DNA from: Rhodospirillaceae bacterium
GTDB taxonomy: Bacteria > Pseudomonadota > Alphaproteobacteria > Rhodospirillales > JABJKH01
Length of the DNA: 55,937 nt
Direction of reading: 5' to 3'
NCBI GenBank assembly: GCA_018660465.1
Contig: JABJKH010000034.1
Span: 1 to 55,937 of the forward strand
The translations under genes and the position numbers were made by a program. This document shows, in pieces, positions 16,085 through 25,012 of this stretch. Positions within the stretch are counted from its first letter, which is position 1; each line of letters starts with the position of its first letter. The notes beneath the pieces are model-generated. The model saw only the letters and a program-made list of their open reading frames with translations, did not search any database and was not told where the DNA came from.

Positions 16085-18046
16085 ATGTTCGGTAAATTCC
16101 TGGGCATGCGGCGCATTTTCGCGGGATTGCTTTTTATTAGTGTTGCAATCGGCAATGTGGGTGTGGCTGAGGCCGTAAAGTTTAAAGGTAAATATGCGGG
16201 AATTGAGCTGTACACATCACCCCCTAAACCAGGCGTCAAGTATGACGAAGACGTTACACCTCCCGGCCCTGCACTTAAAAAAATTAAAGCGGCAATTGAT
16301 CTAATTTATACCAAGTCTTCGTACAGCGCCGGCAAAATAGATTTTCTTAAAAAACAAGGCCGAGTGGTCATGGTCTATGATCCTCATATACCTGATCCTG
16401 ATCAGGCGTCGGCGAGCATGTTGCTGGCAATTTTCCTACCGTCGTATTTACGGGATGGCGATACCAAAGGGTCGGGTTCTACGAAAGATTTTATTGTCGG
16501 GGTTACGCGGATCGGAATTCTTTGGGAATTGGATTTCCTCGCGTCGGTCATTGTCCATGAACTGGTTGGTCACGGTATTCAGCACCAGCGTGGACGGATC
16601 GACACAATGCGGGAATTGGATATCGAATGCGAAGCATGGCTCTACCAAGAACGCTCCCTGCAGGATTTTGGTTTGGATAAATTTTCCAAGGAAATGGGGC
16701 AGTTTCGAACCCAGTTGGAAGATCGCGAATGCTCGGAGTTCAGGCGCCATCAAGCAAAAAAGTATCCGAGCGCCTATAAACTATGGGACGAAACCAACCC
16801 AGATGTACCCCGGTTATTAGCCAATTTCGATAAGTACTTGGGTGATATCCGAGGGACGACGACAAAGGCTGCTCTCAAATATCGGAATTCGGAGAGGGAA
16901 AGTAAGCTAGCAGGCATCTTTGCCGGTAAAGACGTTGAGAGAATATATCAAGTTGCCAAGAATTTTACCGTCGGCATCGGGTTTGAGCAAAATGATACGA
17001 AAGCGGTTCGCTGGTACGAACGGGCCGCGGAATTAGGACACAAGGAGGCTCAAACCCAAGTTGCGAGGGCCTATACCTATGGCCAGGGTGTACCCAAGGA
17101 TTACAAAAAGGCGGCGAAATGGGTAGCACTGGTGGCGAAGGGCGGTGCTGACTGGGCGCAATACACTTATGGTATATTTTTAGAGCATGGTTATGCGGGT
17201 GAGCCGGATTTGGTTCAGGCTGCGCATTGGTACCGACAGGCTGCCAACCAAGGAAATGCGGATGCCAAAAATAATTTGGGGACTTTCTTTCGATGGGGGA
17301 AAGGCGGGTTAAATAAGGATTACACAAAAGCTGCTGAATTATTCATTTCCGCCAGGAACGGGGGCAATCCGCTCGGCACGGCAAATCTGGCACGGCTACA
17401 CCGATACGGGCGGGGCGTAAAAAAGGACCCGGCACGGGCCGCAGAACTTTACCAAGAGGCCATAGAGAAAGATGTCAGGTTTGCGTACTATGAATTGGGC
17501 GAGCTATATCGCCGTGGACAGGGTGTAAAAAAGAATTTTAAACGCGCCCGGTCACTCTTCGAAAAAGGCGCAGACAAAGGCGATAAGTTCGCCAAAATTG
17601 GTTTAGCAAAGCTCTATACGCGCGGACAGGGCGGACCGAAGAAGCTCGACGAGGGCCTGAGCATACTACGCAAACTCGGCAATGGTCCGAACGCGAAGGC
17701 TCAGTTGGCACTGGCGAAAATCTACTGGCGCGGGCGCGTCGTTTCCAAGGATTTTAAAAAGGCGGAAAAATGGTACCGCAAGGCCGCCAATCGCGGGTCA
17801 AGAACTGGCATGGCGGCACTCGGGTTCATGTACCTCAAGGGCAGGGGGATTAAGCAAGACTACAAGAATGCTGCCAACTGGCTCCAAAAAGCTGCAAACA
17901 AAGGCCATCGTAACGCGCAGTATCTTCTGGGCACTCTCTACGACAAAGGAAACGGTGTTTCCAAAGACCCGGCTCTCGCGTTATCTTGGTTCAAGAAAGC
18001 CGCGTCGCGGGGACACAAAAAGGCGAAAAAACGCCTGAAGATGTAG
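16085..18046 (+). CDS. Secreted HExxGH putative metallopeptidase with many Sel1 repeats (paralog 2)
   Basis: A 653-residue paralog of the preceding gene. The start at 16085 has AGGAGG seven bases upstream and begins a signal peptide cleaved near VAEA. The zinc motif VHELVGHGIQH (His158, Glu159, His163) and ECEAW are kept exactly, as are the surrounding LYQER and ECSEFR-type segments. The Sel1 array is much longer, about ten repeats covering residues ~280-650, with linkers such as YGQGVPKDYKKAAKW. Sel1 repeats bind partner proteins, so the array may present substrates or scaffold envelope complexes. Same strand as paralog 1, with a 142-base gap that could hold a separate promoter. Confidence 0.75.
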   Translation: MFGKFLGMRRIFAGLLFISVAIGNVGVAEAVKFKGKYAGIELYTSPPKPGVKYDEDVTPPGPALKKIKAAIDLIYTKSSYSAGKIDFLKKQGRVVMVYDPHIPDPDQASASMLLAIFLPSYLRDGDTKGSGSTKDFIVGVTRIGILWELDFLASVIVHELVGHGIQHQRGRIDTMRELDIECEAWLYQERSLQDFGLDKFSKEMGQFRTQLEDRECSEFRRHQAKKYPSAYKLWDETNPDVPRLLANFDKYLGDIRGTTTKAALKYRNSERESKLAGIFAGKDVERIYQVAKNFTVGIGFEQNDTKAVRWYERAAELGHKEAQTQVARAYTYGQGVPKDYKKAAKWVALVAKGGADWAQYTYGIFLEHGYAGEPDLVQAAHWYRQAANQGNADAKNNLGTFFRWGKGGLNKDYTKAAELFISARNGGNPLGTANLARLHRYGRGVKKDPARAAELYQEAIEKDVRFAYYELGELYRRGQGVKKNFKRARSLFEKGADKGDKFAKIGLAKLYTRGQGGPKKLDEGLSILRKLGNGPNAKAQLALAKIYWRGRVVSKDFKKAEKWYRKAANRGSRTGMAALGFMYLKGRGIKQDYKNAANWLQKAANKGHRNAQYLLGTLYDKGNGVSKDPALALSWFKKAASRGHKKAKKRLKM

Positions 18047-18061
18047 AAAGGCCCACTTATC

Positions 18062-18772
18062 ATGACTGAAGACCATTTATCCGCTGCCGAATTGGCGGCG
18101 TTGCAGGCATTTGATACGCCGACGATTTGTAATGCGCTTGAACTTGTGACGCCTGAACGGCGCGGGTTCGGTTATACCACGAGCCCGCTCGTAGTGGCGC
18201 ATCCTGATTTACCGCCGATGGTTGGGTATGCCCGGACTGCGACGATCCGAGCCAAGGAAGTTTCTCCTCTAAAACCCGAGGCCTCCGCTCAAATACGGCT
18301 TGATTACTACAAGCACATGGAAGGCGGGTCAGAGCCTGGGATTTGCGTAATCGAGGATATCGATGATGAGCCGGGTTACGGTGCCCATTGGGGTGAGGTT
18401 CAGACGAACATCCATAAAGGGCTTGGATGCCTTGGCGTTGTCACCAATGGCAGTGTGCGCGATATTCCCGATAGTGCGCCGGGATTTCAAATGCTGGCGG
18501 GCGAAATCGGGCCGTCACACGCGTTTGTTTATGTCGTTGATTATGGATTGGAAGTGACGGTTGCGGGAATGACTGTTCGTCCGGGGGATCTCATTCACGC
18601 AGACATACACGGTGCTGTGGTGATTCCGTCCGACGATGTTGCGCGGAAAATCCCAGCAGCTGTGGACTTAATCTCCCGGCGGGAAGCGGTTTTGATCGGG
18701 GCCGCGCAAGCCGATGGCTTTAACTTCGATAAGCTAGCTGAAGCAATTAAGGATTCAGGCGAAATTCACTAA
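18062..18772 (+). CDS. RraA family protein (aldolase/decarboxylase-like)
   Basis: A 236-residue protein of the RraA/4-hydroxy-4-methyl-2-oxoglutarate aldolase family. The phosphate/oxo-acid loop and catalytic Arg-Asp are visible in GAHWGEVQTNIHKGLGCLG and VTNGSVRD (about residues 101-136). The C-terminal part carries VRPGDLIHADIHGAVVIP, the family hallmark. Members with this motif cleave pyruvate aldols or decarboxylate oxaloacetate with a divalent metal; others regulate RNase E. Given the acid catabolism elsewhere in the window, an enzyme is more likely. It starts 15 bases after the Sel1 gene and is convergent with the nuclease gene, overlapping it by four bases. Confidence 0.82.
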   Translation: MTEDHLSAAELAALQAFDTPTICNALELVTPERRGFGYTTSPLVVAHPDLPPMVGYARTATIRAKEVSPLKPEASAQIRLDYYKHMEGGSEPGICVIEDIDDEPGYGAHWGEVQTNIHKGLGCLGVVTNGSVRDIPDSAPGFQMLAGEIGPSHAFVYVVDYGLEVTVAGMTVRPGDLIHADIHGAVVIPSDDVARKIPAAVDLISRREAVLIGAAQADGFNFDKLAEAIKDSGEIH

Positions 18773-19260
18773 TTTGCCGCGTGCGCGTGTTTAGCCCGCC
18801 AGACCCAAGGTTTCTCGAACGACCCTGACCACATGGCGCGGCCTTTGGCGCGGGATTTTGCTTCGACTGCGATATAGTTCTTGGTGACTTTGCGGTCGAC
18901 GAAGGCCCATCCGGTATGGACCATATTGAGACTAAGATCGATATCTCCCGTGGAGCACTTAGCGACAATGCTGCCGTCTTTGTTTTCAGATACAGGGGTG
19001 CACTTAACGTGGGCACCCGCTGTTAAGTCCATCAAGCCGGTTGCCGATAAATGTCCGCAATTGACGGTTTTGTTGCGCCACTGGCAGGTCTGTCCCTCTT
19101 CGAACGCGTCTATGCCATAAAGGTGGACGCGCTTGCCAGCGACGACAAAGGTATCTCCGTCAATCACCGTAGCAGTTCCCGAAAAATCAGCACTGTGCGC
19201 GGCGTTTACAGGCAAACTCAGGACGGTTACGGTGAGCAGGGCACGAAAGACGAAGTTCAT
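18769..19260 (-). CDS. Secreted thermonuclease (SNase-like) protein
   Basis: About 163 residues from the ATG at 19260, with AAGGA upstream; an ATG 21 bases earlier is possible. A signal peptide (cleavage near HSA) precedes a staphylococcal-nuclease OB-fold domain. Active-site residues are visible as VIDGDTF (Ca-binding Asp), RVHLYGIDAFE (Arg, Asp, Glu) and a later KCSTGDIDLS region. Four to five cysteines suggest disulfides in the periplasm. It would cleave DNA or RNA; many alphaproteobacterial homologs of this type are not characterised. Convergent overlap with rraA-like gene. Confidence 0.83.
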   Translation of the reverse strand: MNFVFRALLTVTVLSLPVNAAHSADFSGTATVIDGDTFVVAGKRVHLYGIDAFEEGQTCQWRNKTVNCGHLSATGLMDLTAGAHVKCTPVSENKDGSIVAKCSTGDIDLSLNMVHTGWAFVDRKVTKNYIAVEAKSRAKGRAMWSGSFEKPWVWRAKHAHAAN

Positions 19261-19382
19261 CAGTATGTTCCTTGTCGACAATGACGTGACATCAAAGGTA
19301 CATTTTTTTACCTACACCGGCGAATGACATTATGGTGAGCTAACGTGAAGGTACGAACGGCGATAGGGGGGTAAGGGGCACA

Positions 19383-19673
19383 GTGGCGGAAACTCCGGAA
19401 GAGCGACTGGATCAGCTATTCGACTCCTTCGATGAAGCGGGCGTGCCGTCCGTGCGGGCGGAATTCGACCTTGGTCGATTGGGAACGAATGGGACACCCT
19501 CGCAGACCAATGCGGCTGCCGTTTGGCTGAAGAATAAAGCTGAAGCCGCTGAACAGGATCAAAAATCCTTTCGTCGGAAACAAACCCGCCGCTGGCTGTT
19601 CACAACGTTTATCGCATTGTTGGCGCTGGGTGTTGCCGGGGTGGCATTCATTCTGGCAGCGGGTCAGCCATGA
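19383..19673 (+). CDS. Small single-pass membrane protein of unknown function
   Basis: A 96-residue protein beginning at GTG. The first 70 residues are charged and probably cytoplasmic (rich in Glu, Asp and Lys), then RRKQTRRW leads into one membrane segment (about 72-93) near the C-terminus, a tail-anchor-like arrangement. No family was recognised. It precedes azlCD by 80 bases on the same strand but there is no evidence of shared function. Confidence 0.5.
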   Translation: MAETPEERLDQLFDSFDEAGVPSVRAEFDLGRLGTNGTPSQTNAAAVWLKNKAEAAEQDQKSFRRKQTRRWLFTTFIALLALGVAGVAFILAAGQP

Positions 19674-19753
19674 TTGGCTCTGTTGTAAACGCATAGCTGA
19701 CGCCTGCAAATTTTCGTTGCCGTTTTATCGGAACGTTCGGATAAAGTTAGGGT

Positions 19754-20494
19754 ATGGCAACGTCATCTGATCCTATTCTAGATTTTGGATCTCCCCAGCG
19801 CGCCTTTTGGGGCGGCGCATGGGAGGGATTGGGCATACCCGCATTCGTGTTGTTTATCAGTTATGTCGGCTTCGGTGTTCTGATCAGGGAAATGGAACTG
19901 CCAATATGGTTCGGACTGCTCTCCACATTTAGTGCCTGGGCTTTGCCCGGACAGATCGCCTTGGTTGAATTATCGACGGTCGGCGCGTCGATGTTGGTTA
20001 TATTTCTCGCAGTATTTCTGACCAACGCACGACTGTTGCCCATGGTCGCCGTCTTTATTCCCTATATAAGGGGCCAGGGAACGGCATCGTGGAAGTACTA
20101 CGGCGCGGCGTTCTGGATTGCTGTGACAGCTTGGCTTCTGTGTATGAAAAGGTGTCCGGATTTACCCGAAAACCAGCGACTTTCATTCTTTGTAGGTTTC
20201 TCGAGCTTAGTATGGAGTGGCTCAATTGTCGGAACTGCTGTGGGGTATATGGTGCCTGACCTTGTCCCCAAATCTGTAACATTGGGGCTTGTTTTCATTA
20301 ACCCGATATATTTTTTAGTTATGTTTGCCGGGAATCTTGCCAACAGGGCTTGGGCGTATGCGTTGGGAATTGGTGGTGTGTTGGGTCCAGCTTTACATCT
20401 CGTGTCACCTGATTGGGGACTGTTAATTACAGGGCTGGTGGCGGGTACCGCCGCGTATTTCATCGATCAATTGGTGAGGGCGCGCAATGGATAA
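19754..20494 (+). CDS. azlC: AzlC family branched-chain amino acid exporter subunit
   Basis: A 246-residue polytopic membrane protein of the AzlC/YgaZ family, the large subunit of branched-chain amino acid (and in some cases methionine) exporters. It shows about seven hydrophobic segments and the family's early GAWEGLGIPAF and FSAWALPGQIALVEL segments, then LTNARLLPM in the core. It overlaps the azlD gene by eight bases. Pairing with AzlD is required in characterised systems. Its position directly before the Liv importer suggests balancing of internal branched-chain amino acid levels. Confidence 0.88.
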   Translation: MATSSDPILDFGSPQRAFWGGAWEGLGIPAFVLFISYVGFGVLIREMELPIWFGLLSTFSAWALPGQIALVELSTVGASMLVIFLAVFLTNARLLPMVAVFIPYIRGQGTASWKYYGAAFWIAVTAWLLCMKRCPDLPENQRLSFFVGFSSLVWSGSIVGTAVGYMVPDLVPKSVTLGLVFINPIYFLVMFAGNLANRAWAYALGIGGVLGPALHLVSPDWGLLITGLVAGTAAYFIDQLVRARNG

Positions 20495-20816
20495 TAGCAT
20501 TTTGTTGCTCTACATTTTATTAGTTGGGGCATTGGCGACCTATCTCCCGCGCGGTATGGGAGTGTTTATTTCTGGGCGAATTCAGCCAAATGGGCCGCTA
20601 TTCAACTGGTTTGGCTGCGTGGCCTATGGCTTGTTGGCAGGCTTGGTAGCCCGCATGATCGTGCTTCCCATTGGTCCTTTAGAAGAAACGTCCCTGGGGC
20701 TGCGGGTGTTATCAGCGGCCTTGGCTGTGGCGGTATTTTACCTGTCCCGTAAGAATGTTTTGCTGAGTATTATCTCTGGAATAGGCCTTTTATCGTTGGG
20801 AATTTGGCTCGGATAA
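20487..20816 (+). CDS. azlD: AzlD family exporter subunit
   Basis: A 109-residue four-helix membrane protein of the AzlD/YgaH family, the small partner of AzlC. Family marks are the early LVGALATYLPRGMGVFISGR segment and a Gly-rich last helix. It starts inside the azlC 3' end (8-base overlap), so expression is coupled and a complex is expected. Confidence 0.87.
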   Translation: MDNSILLLYILLVGALATYLPRGMGVFISGRIQPNGPLFNWFGCVAYGLLAGLVARMIVLPIGPLEETSLGLRVLSAALAVAVFYLSRKNVLLSIISGIGLLSLGIWLG

Positions 20817-20861
20817 ATAGATCATTTGAGAATTATTATTACCAACAACGAAAAAATCGTA

Positions 20862-20889
20862 TTGCAGAACACCAAGACTGGGCTAGTAT
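20862..20889 (+). promoter_or_regulatory. Candidate promoter of the Liv operon
   Basis: TTGCAG and TAGTAT are spaced by 16 bases about 80 bases before the livJ-like start codon, in the 154-base gap after azlD. Read by eye; the start site is unknown. Confidence 0.3.
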
Positions 20890-20970
20890 CCATGATCAGT
20901 ACGAGCAACTGCCTATCGAAAACGATGGTCGGGCTGGTGCCGAGTTTTTTATCTCAGGGAGAAATAAATC

Positions 20971-22206
20971 ATGTCTAACTATTCGAAATTCACGGGCGCT
21001 CTGTTTGCCGGTGTCGCTGCGACAGCGATGATGGTAGGTGGTTCGGCCGAAGCTAAGGTAGAAGGCGACACAATCACTCTTGGTTCCGCCATTTCTGCTA
21101 CGGGAAAATATTCGACCAATGGCATCCACGCGATGAACGGTTACAACTTGGCTGTCCAGGTTATTAATAAGACTGGCGGCGTTAAGGTTGGCGGTAAGTC
21201 GTACAAGCTTAAGATCAAATATTATGACGATGAATCCACGCCTGCTCGTGGCGCGCAGCTTGCTGAGCGTTTGATCAAGCAGGACGAAATTCAATTTATG
21301 CTTGGGCCCTATAGTTCTGGTCTGACCAAGGCCATCGCGCCGGTCAGTGAGAAATATAAGATTCCTATGGTTGAAGCTGAAGGCGCCTCTCGGTCGCTGT
21401 TCACGCAAGGCTATAAGTATCTATTCGCTGTGTTGTCCACGTCTGAACAGTATCTCGCTAGCTCAATCGCGTTGGCGGCTGAAATTGCTAAAAAGAACGG
21501 CAAAAAGCCTGGCAGCGTCAAAGTCGCCATGGCATTTGAGAACGATCCGTTCTCGCTTGACGTTCGTGCCGGTGTTGTTGATGACATCAAAAAGCATGGC
21601 TTGAAAATCGTCATCGACGACAAACTGCCACGCGATCTGTCTGATATGACTGCGACATTGACCAAGGTTCGTGCCTTGAAGCCTGACCTTCTTTTGGTCT
21701 CTGGCCACTCTAAGGGTGCGGCAACTGCAGCTCGTCAAATCAAGGAACTCAAGATTAAAGTTCCGATGATTGCGATGACGCACTGTGAATCTGCCAAAGT
21801 CATCTCGAAGTTTGGTGCCTCAACCAACGGCTTCCTGTGCCCGACCCAATGGGCGGAAACATTGAGCTATTCCGGTAAGGCTTTTGGTACGGCTGCCAAG
21901 TATGACGCGCTCTATAAGAAGAGCTTCAAAGGTTACAAGAACGTTCCTTATCAAGCAGCACAGGCGTCTGCTGCTGTGTTGGTTTGGAAGGACGCGTTTG
22001 AGCGGGCTAACTCCTTTGATCGGGAGAAAATCCGTGTCGCTTTGACGAAAACCGACATGAAAACCTTCTATGGGGGCATCAGGTTCTCGAAGGTTGGTAA
22101 TAATGTTGCGAAGCCGATGGTTCTTCGTCAGATCCAAAATGGGAAGCTTAATGTTGTTGCGCCGTCTAAGTGGGCATCACACAAAGTTATGCACCCTCGG
22201 AAGTAA
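20971..22206 (+). CDS. Liv-type ABC transporter substrate-binding protein
   Basis: A 411-residue periplasmic binding protein of the branched-chain amino acid family (LivJ type, type I fold). A signal peptide is visible (LFAGVAATAMMVGGSAEA). The mature start ITLGSAISATGKYSTNGIHA and YYDDESTPARGAQLAERLI match the family's ligand-binding first lobe. AGGGAG lies at a good distance before the ATG. Homologs bind amino acids, amides, urea or aromatic acids, so the ligand is not certain. First gene of the five-gene operon and followed by a terminator-like hairpin. Confidence 0.88.
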   Translation: MSNYSKFTGALFAGVAATAMMVGGSAEAKVEGDTITLGSAISATGKYSTNGIHAMNGYNLAVQVINKTGGVKVGGKSYKLKIKYYDDESTPARGAQLAERLIKQDEIQFMLGPYSSGLTKAIAPVSEKYKIPMVEAEGASRSLFTQGYKYLFAVLSTSEQYLASSIALAAEIAKKNGKKPGSVKVAMAFENDPFSLDVRAGVVDDIKKHGLKIVIDDKLPRDLSDMTATLTKVRALKPDLLLVSGHSKGAATAARQIKELKIKVPMIAMTHCESAKVISKFGASTNGFLCPTQWAETLSYSGKAFGTAAKYDALYKKSFKGYKNVPYQAAQASAAVLVWKDAFERANSFDREKIRVALTKTDMKTFYGGIRFSKVGNNVAKPMVLRQIQNGKLNVVAPSKWASHKVMHPRK

Positions 22207-22247
22207 TCTGAGTTCAGATCGAGTTTTGATTTGAAAATACCTTGAAA

Positions 22248-22288
22248 TTGGCCGCCCTTGCCGCTAGGTGGGGGCGGACAATTTTTTT
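22248..22288 (+). terminator. Hairpin plus T-run between livJ-like and livH
   Basis: A 10-bp stem with one mismatch (22248-22257 with 22272-22281) around a 14-base loop is followed by seven T's (22282-22288). It has the form of an intrinsic terminator inside the operon. Partial read-through would give more binding protein than permease and ATPase. Confidence 0.7.
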
Positions 22289-22314
22289 AATCCCTGCTAA
22301 GACAGGAATTTACA

Positions 22315-23217
22315 ATGCTTGATAACCTTTCCCTTCTTGTTCAGGCGCCGTTTCTTAACATTCAATTGTTAATGGACGGAATGCTTGTTGGATCCATATT
22401 TGCACTTGCGGCGTATGGTCTTGCCTTGGTTTGGGGTGTGATGAACGTCAAAAATCTAGCGCAGGGCGATTTTGTGATGATAGGTGGATATATCGCCGTC
22501 ACGTGTGCGCAGTCTGGACTCCATCCTATATTTTCTCTGCCGATTGCAATTGTTCTGATGTTCGGTTTCGGATGGATTACCTATCATTTGATCATTAGCC
22601 GCGTTATTCACCGCGACATGTTCACGTCGCTCCTGGCGACTTTTGGGCTTGCTTTGTTCTTGGCGCAGGTCATGAACTTGATTTGGGGTCCGGATGTTCA
22701 AGTTGCTGAATCGGGAATGGAAGTCGGCAGCTATTTTGACGACAACGTCACAGTCTCTAACATTAAATTAGTGGCATTCCTGTTGGCGGGATGTTTGGCC
22801 GGGGCAATTGTTTTGTTCATGCGGAATTCTCGTATGGGACAAGCGATCCGAGCAACGGCACAGGATCCTCGGGCCGCGAAGGTCATGGGCATTGATACTG
22901 AAAAAGTTTACGCATTTACCTTTGCTTTGAACTCCGCAATTTGCGGCGCGGCGGGGGTTTTGATCGCGATGATCTGGGTTATTCAGCCGTTTTACGGCAT
23001 TACCCATTCCATACGGGCCTTCGTAATTGTTACGGCGGCGGGATTGGGTAATTTGCCTGGCGTGATCGCAATGGGACTTGGTTTGGGCGCTGCCGAACAG
23101 TTCTCCGGGTTTATATTCGGGGCCGAACTGCAACAGGCGACGGTGGTTGGGCTTCTCATCGCGGTCTTGATCTGGCGTCAAATTGAAATGAATCGTACAC
23201 GACAGGTTGTCCAATGA
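22315..23217 (+). CDS. livH: Liv-type ABC permease, LivH
   Basis: A 300-residue inner-membrane subunit with about eight hydrophobic segments. LivH features include the N-terminal DGMLVGSIFALAAYGLALVW, VKNLAQGDFVMIGGYIA and the cytoplasmic coupling loop RNSRMGQAIRATAQDPRAAK, which docks on the ATPases. It overlaps livM by four bases. Together with LivM it forms the transport channel. Confidence 0.92.
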   Translation: MLDNLSLLVQAPFLNIQLLMDGMLVGSIFALAAYGLALVWGVMNVKNLAQGDFVMIGGYIAVTCAQSGLHPIFSLPIAIVLMFGFGWITYHLIISRVIHRDMFTSLLATFGLALFLAQVMNLIWGPDVQVAESGMEVGSYFDDNVTVSNIKLVAFLLAGCLAGAIVLFMRNSRMGQAIRATAQDPRAAKVMGIDTEKVYAFTFALNSAICGAAGVLIAMIWVIQPFYGITHSIRAFVIVTAAGLGNLPGVIAMGLGLGAAEQFSGFIFGAELQQATVVGLLIAVLIWRQIEMNRTRQVVQ

Positions 23218-24269
23218 CTTTTAGTAAAAAAGAGACACTTCTCTGCCTGTCGGTTCTTGTTTTCGGCGTTGCAGGACCACTTCTATTTCCTAACTATACG
23301 TTCCAGATTGCCGTCCTTTGGATGATGGTGGTCTTTGCCCAGACGTGGGATACGTTGGGTGGACAAATGGGTTATAACTCGCTGGGGAACATCTTTTTCT
23401 TCGGCGCGGGTATGTATATTTGCTCGGTCATACAGATTTCTCTTTACTACGATATTTGTACGTACACGGCCCATTCAGGCGCGGTGAAAGTCGATTTCAC
23501 GCCCTATCAATATTTTTCGGGACTTGCCGTCGGGCTTCTCGCTGCGGGAGCTTTTTCAATTGTGTTTGCTATAATCTTTGGCTGGGCCATGTTCGGATTG
23601 CGGGGGCCTTACTTTGCAATCGGAACCTTAGGTGTTGCGTTGGCCGCAGGCGAAGTTATTGGTGCCTGGGACTGCATCGGCGGTGGCGGCGGAATTTCAC
23701 TTCCGCCGTATCCCGGTGAGCCGGATACCCGATCTTATTTCTTCGCTATTTTGATGTTCATATTGGCGGTTATTACCTTCACATTTTTGAAGTGGTTGTA
23801 TTCAACGCGCTTCGGTTTGGCGATCAACGCAATACGCGATGATGAGTCGAAGGCCGAAGCGATGGGTATTCAAACCAAGCTTCACAAAATGTTGGCTTGG
23901 GCGTCGTCTGCCGTTCCGCTTGCAATCGCTGGCGGTATTTTTGGCAATATGACGGGCTTTATCGAGCCCCTGGAAGTCGCGTTCCCAACCGTTACCTTTG
24001 GTATCTTCATGGTGGTGATGGTGCTGTTGGGCGGCAAGGGGACTCTTTGGGGACCCATCCTTGGTGCCGTTACCTTCCATGTGGTGAAGGAACTGACCTG
24101 GACGTATTTGCTAGGCTTACAGTGGGTTGCCTTAGGTGCCTTCATCGTAATCTTAGTTGTCTTCTTCCAACAAGGACTCGTAGGGTGGATGCAAGACAAG
24201 TGGCCTGAGAGGTTTGGTATTACGGTGGATGAGCGAATGAGCGTGGAAGAGAAGGAGGCCGCGTCATGA
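23214..24269 (+). CDS. livM: Liv-type ABC permease, LivM
   Basis: A 351-residue permease pairing with LivH. The coupling loop is seen as RFGLAINAIRDDESKAEAMG (about residues 201-220), and GNIFFFGAGMYI is the family's early membrane motif. A central periplasmic insertion at about residues 75-105 includes extra Cys and Tyr residues, and the C-terminus has a charged tail (DERMSVEEKEAAS). Four-base overlaps on both sides show tight operon coupling. Confidence 0.92.
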   Translation: MTFSKKETLLCLSVLVFGVAGPLLFPNYTFQIAVLWMMVVFAQTWDTLGGQMGYNSLGNIFFFGAGMYICSVIQISLYYDICTYTAHSGAVKVDFTPYQYFSGLAVGLLAAGAFSIVFAIIFGWAMFGLRGPYFAIGTLGVALAAGEVIGAWDCIGGGGGISLPPYPGEPDTRSYFFAILMFILAVITFTFLKWLYSTRFGLAINAIRDDESKAEAMGIQTKLHKMLAWASSAVPLAIAGGIFGNMTGFIEPLEVAFPTVTFGIFMVVMVLLGGKGTLWGPILGAVTFHVVKELTWTYLLGLQWVALGAFIVILVVFFQQGLVGWMQDKWPERFGITVDERMSVEEKEAAS

Positions 24270-25012
24270 GCAGAACACTGATTGAAGTTACAGGCGTATC
24301 CAAATCTTATGGCGGGGTTGTCGCGAACAATGACATCAGCCTCTCTGTGAAAGAGGGAACGATTACCGGCTTGATCGGCCCCAATGGTTCCGGCAAGACC
24401 ACGTTGTTTAACTCCATCGTCGGATATCACCCGATTGATGGTGGGTCTATTAAGTTCAAGGACCAGGAAATCTCTGAATTACGGGTGCCGCAAATTGCCC
24501 GGCTCGGCATGCTCAGGACGTTCCAGCAGACGCGAATTTATAGTGCTATGGATTGCGTCCATAACATGATGATTTCAATTTCTCACCGGGAAACAACTTT
24601 CAAGGAAATGTTCACCAAGCACCCGCCGGAAGTACGGGAAAAGGCAGAACACTTGTTGGAGTTTGTTGGCCTATATCAGAAGCGGAAACTGATCTCTGGC
24701 GATTTATCCTTTGGTCAGCAGAAGCTGCTGGAATTTGCCATGGCACTGATGAATGAGCCGGAAGTTCTGTTATTGGACGAGCCGACGGCTGGCATCAACC
24801 CAACCCTGATTAACGGATTGATCGATCGATTGGGCCGGGCCGCAACGGACTTTGGCATTACGCTATTTATTATTGAGCACAACATGCGCGTGATTATGAA
24901 CATGGCAGAGGATATCTATTGCTTGGCGCATGGTGAGTTGCTGGCACAAGGAACGCCAGATGAAATTCAAAACAACCAAGACGTGATCGACGCATATTTG
25001 GGGGCGCACTAA
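24266..25012 (+). CDS. livG: Liv-type ABC ATPase, LivG
   Basis: A 248-residue ATP-binding subunit. Walker A GPNGSGKTT is at about residues 38-46, the signature reads LSFGQQKLLE (Phe for the usual Gly, as in many LivG proteins), Walker B is VLLLDEPTAGI, and the switch His lies in IIEHNM. It shares one base with livF. Pairs with LivF to drive LivHM. Confidence 0.93.
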   Translation: MSRTLIEVTGVSKSYGGVVANNDISLSVKEGTITGLIGPNGSGKTTLFNSIVGYHPIDGGSIKFKDQEISELRVPQIARLGMLRTFQQTRIYSAMDCVHNMMISISHRETTFKEMFTKHPPEVREKAEHLLEFVGLYQKRKLISGDLSFGQQKLLEFAMALMNEPEVLLLDEPTAGINPTLINGLIDRLGRAATDFGITLFIIEHNMRVIMNMAEDIYCLAHGELLAQGTPDEIQNNQDVIDAYLGAH

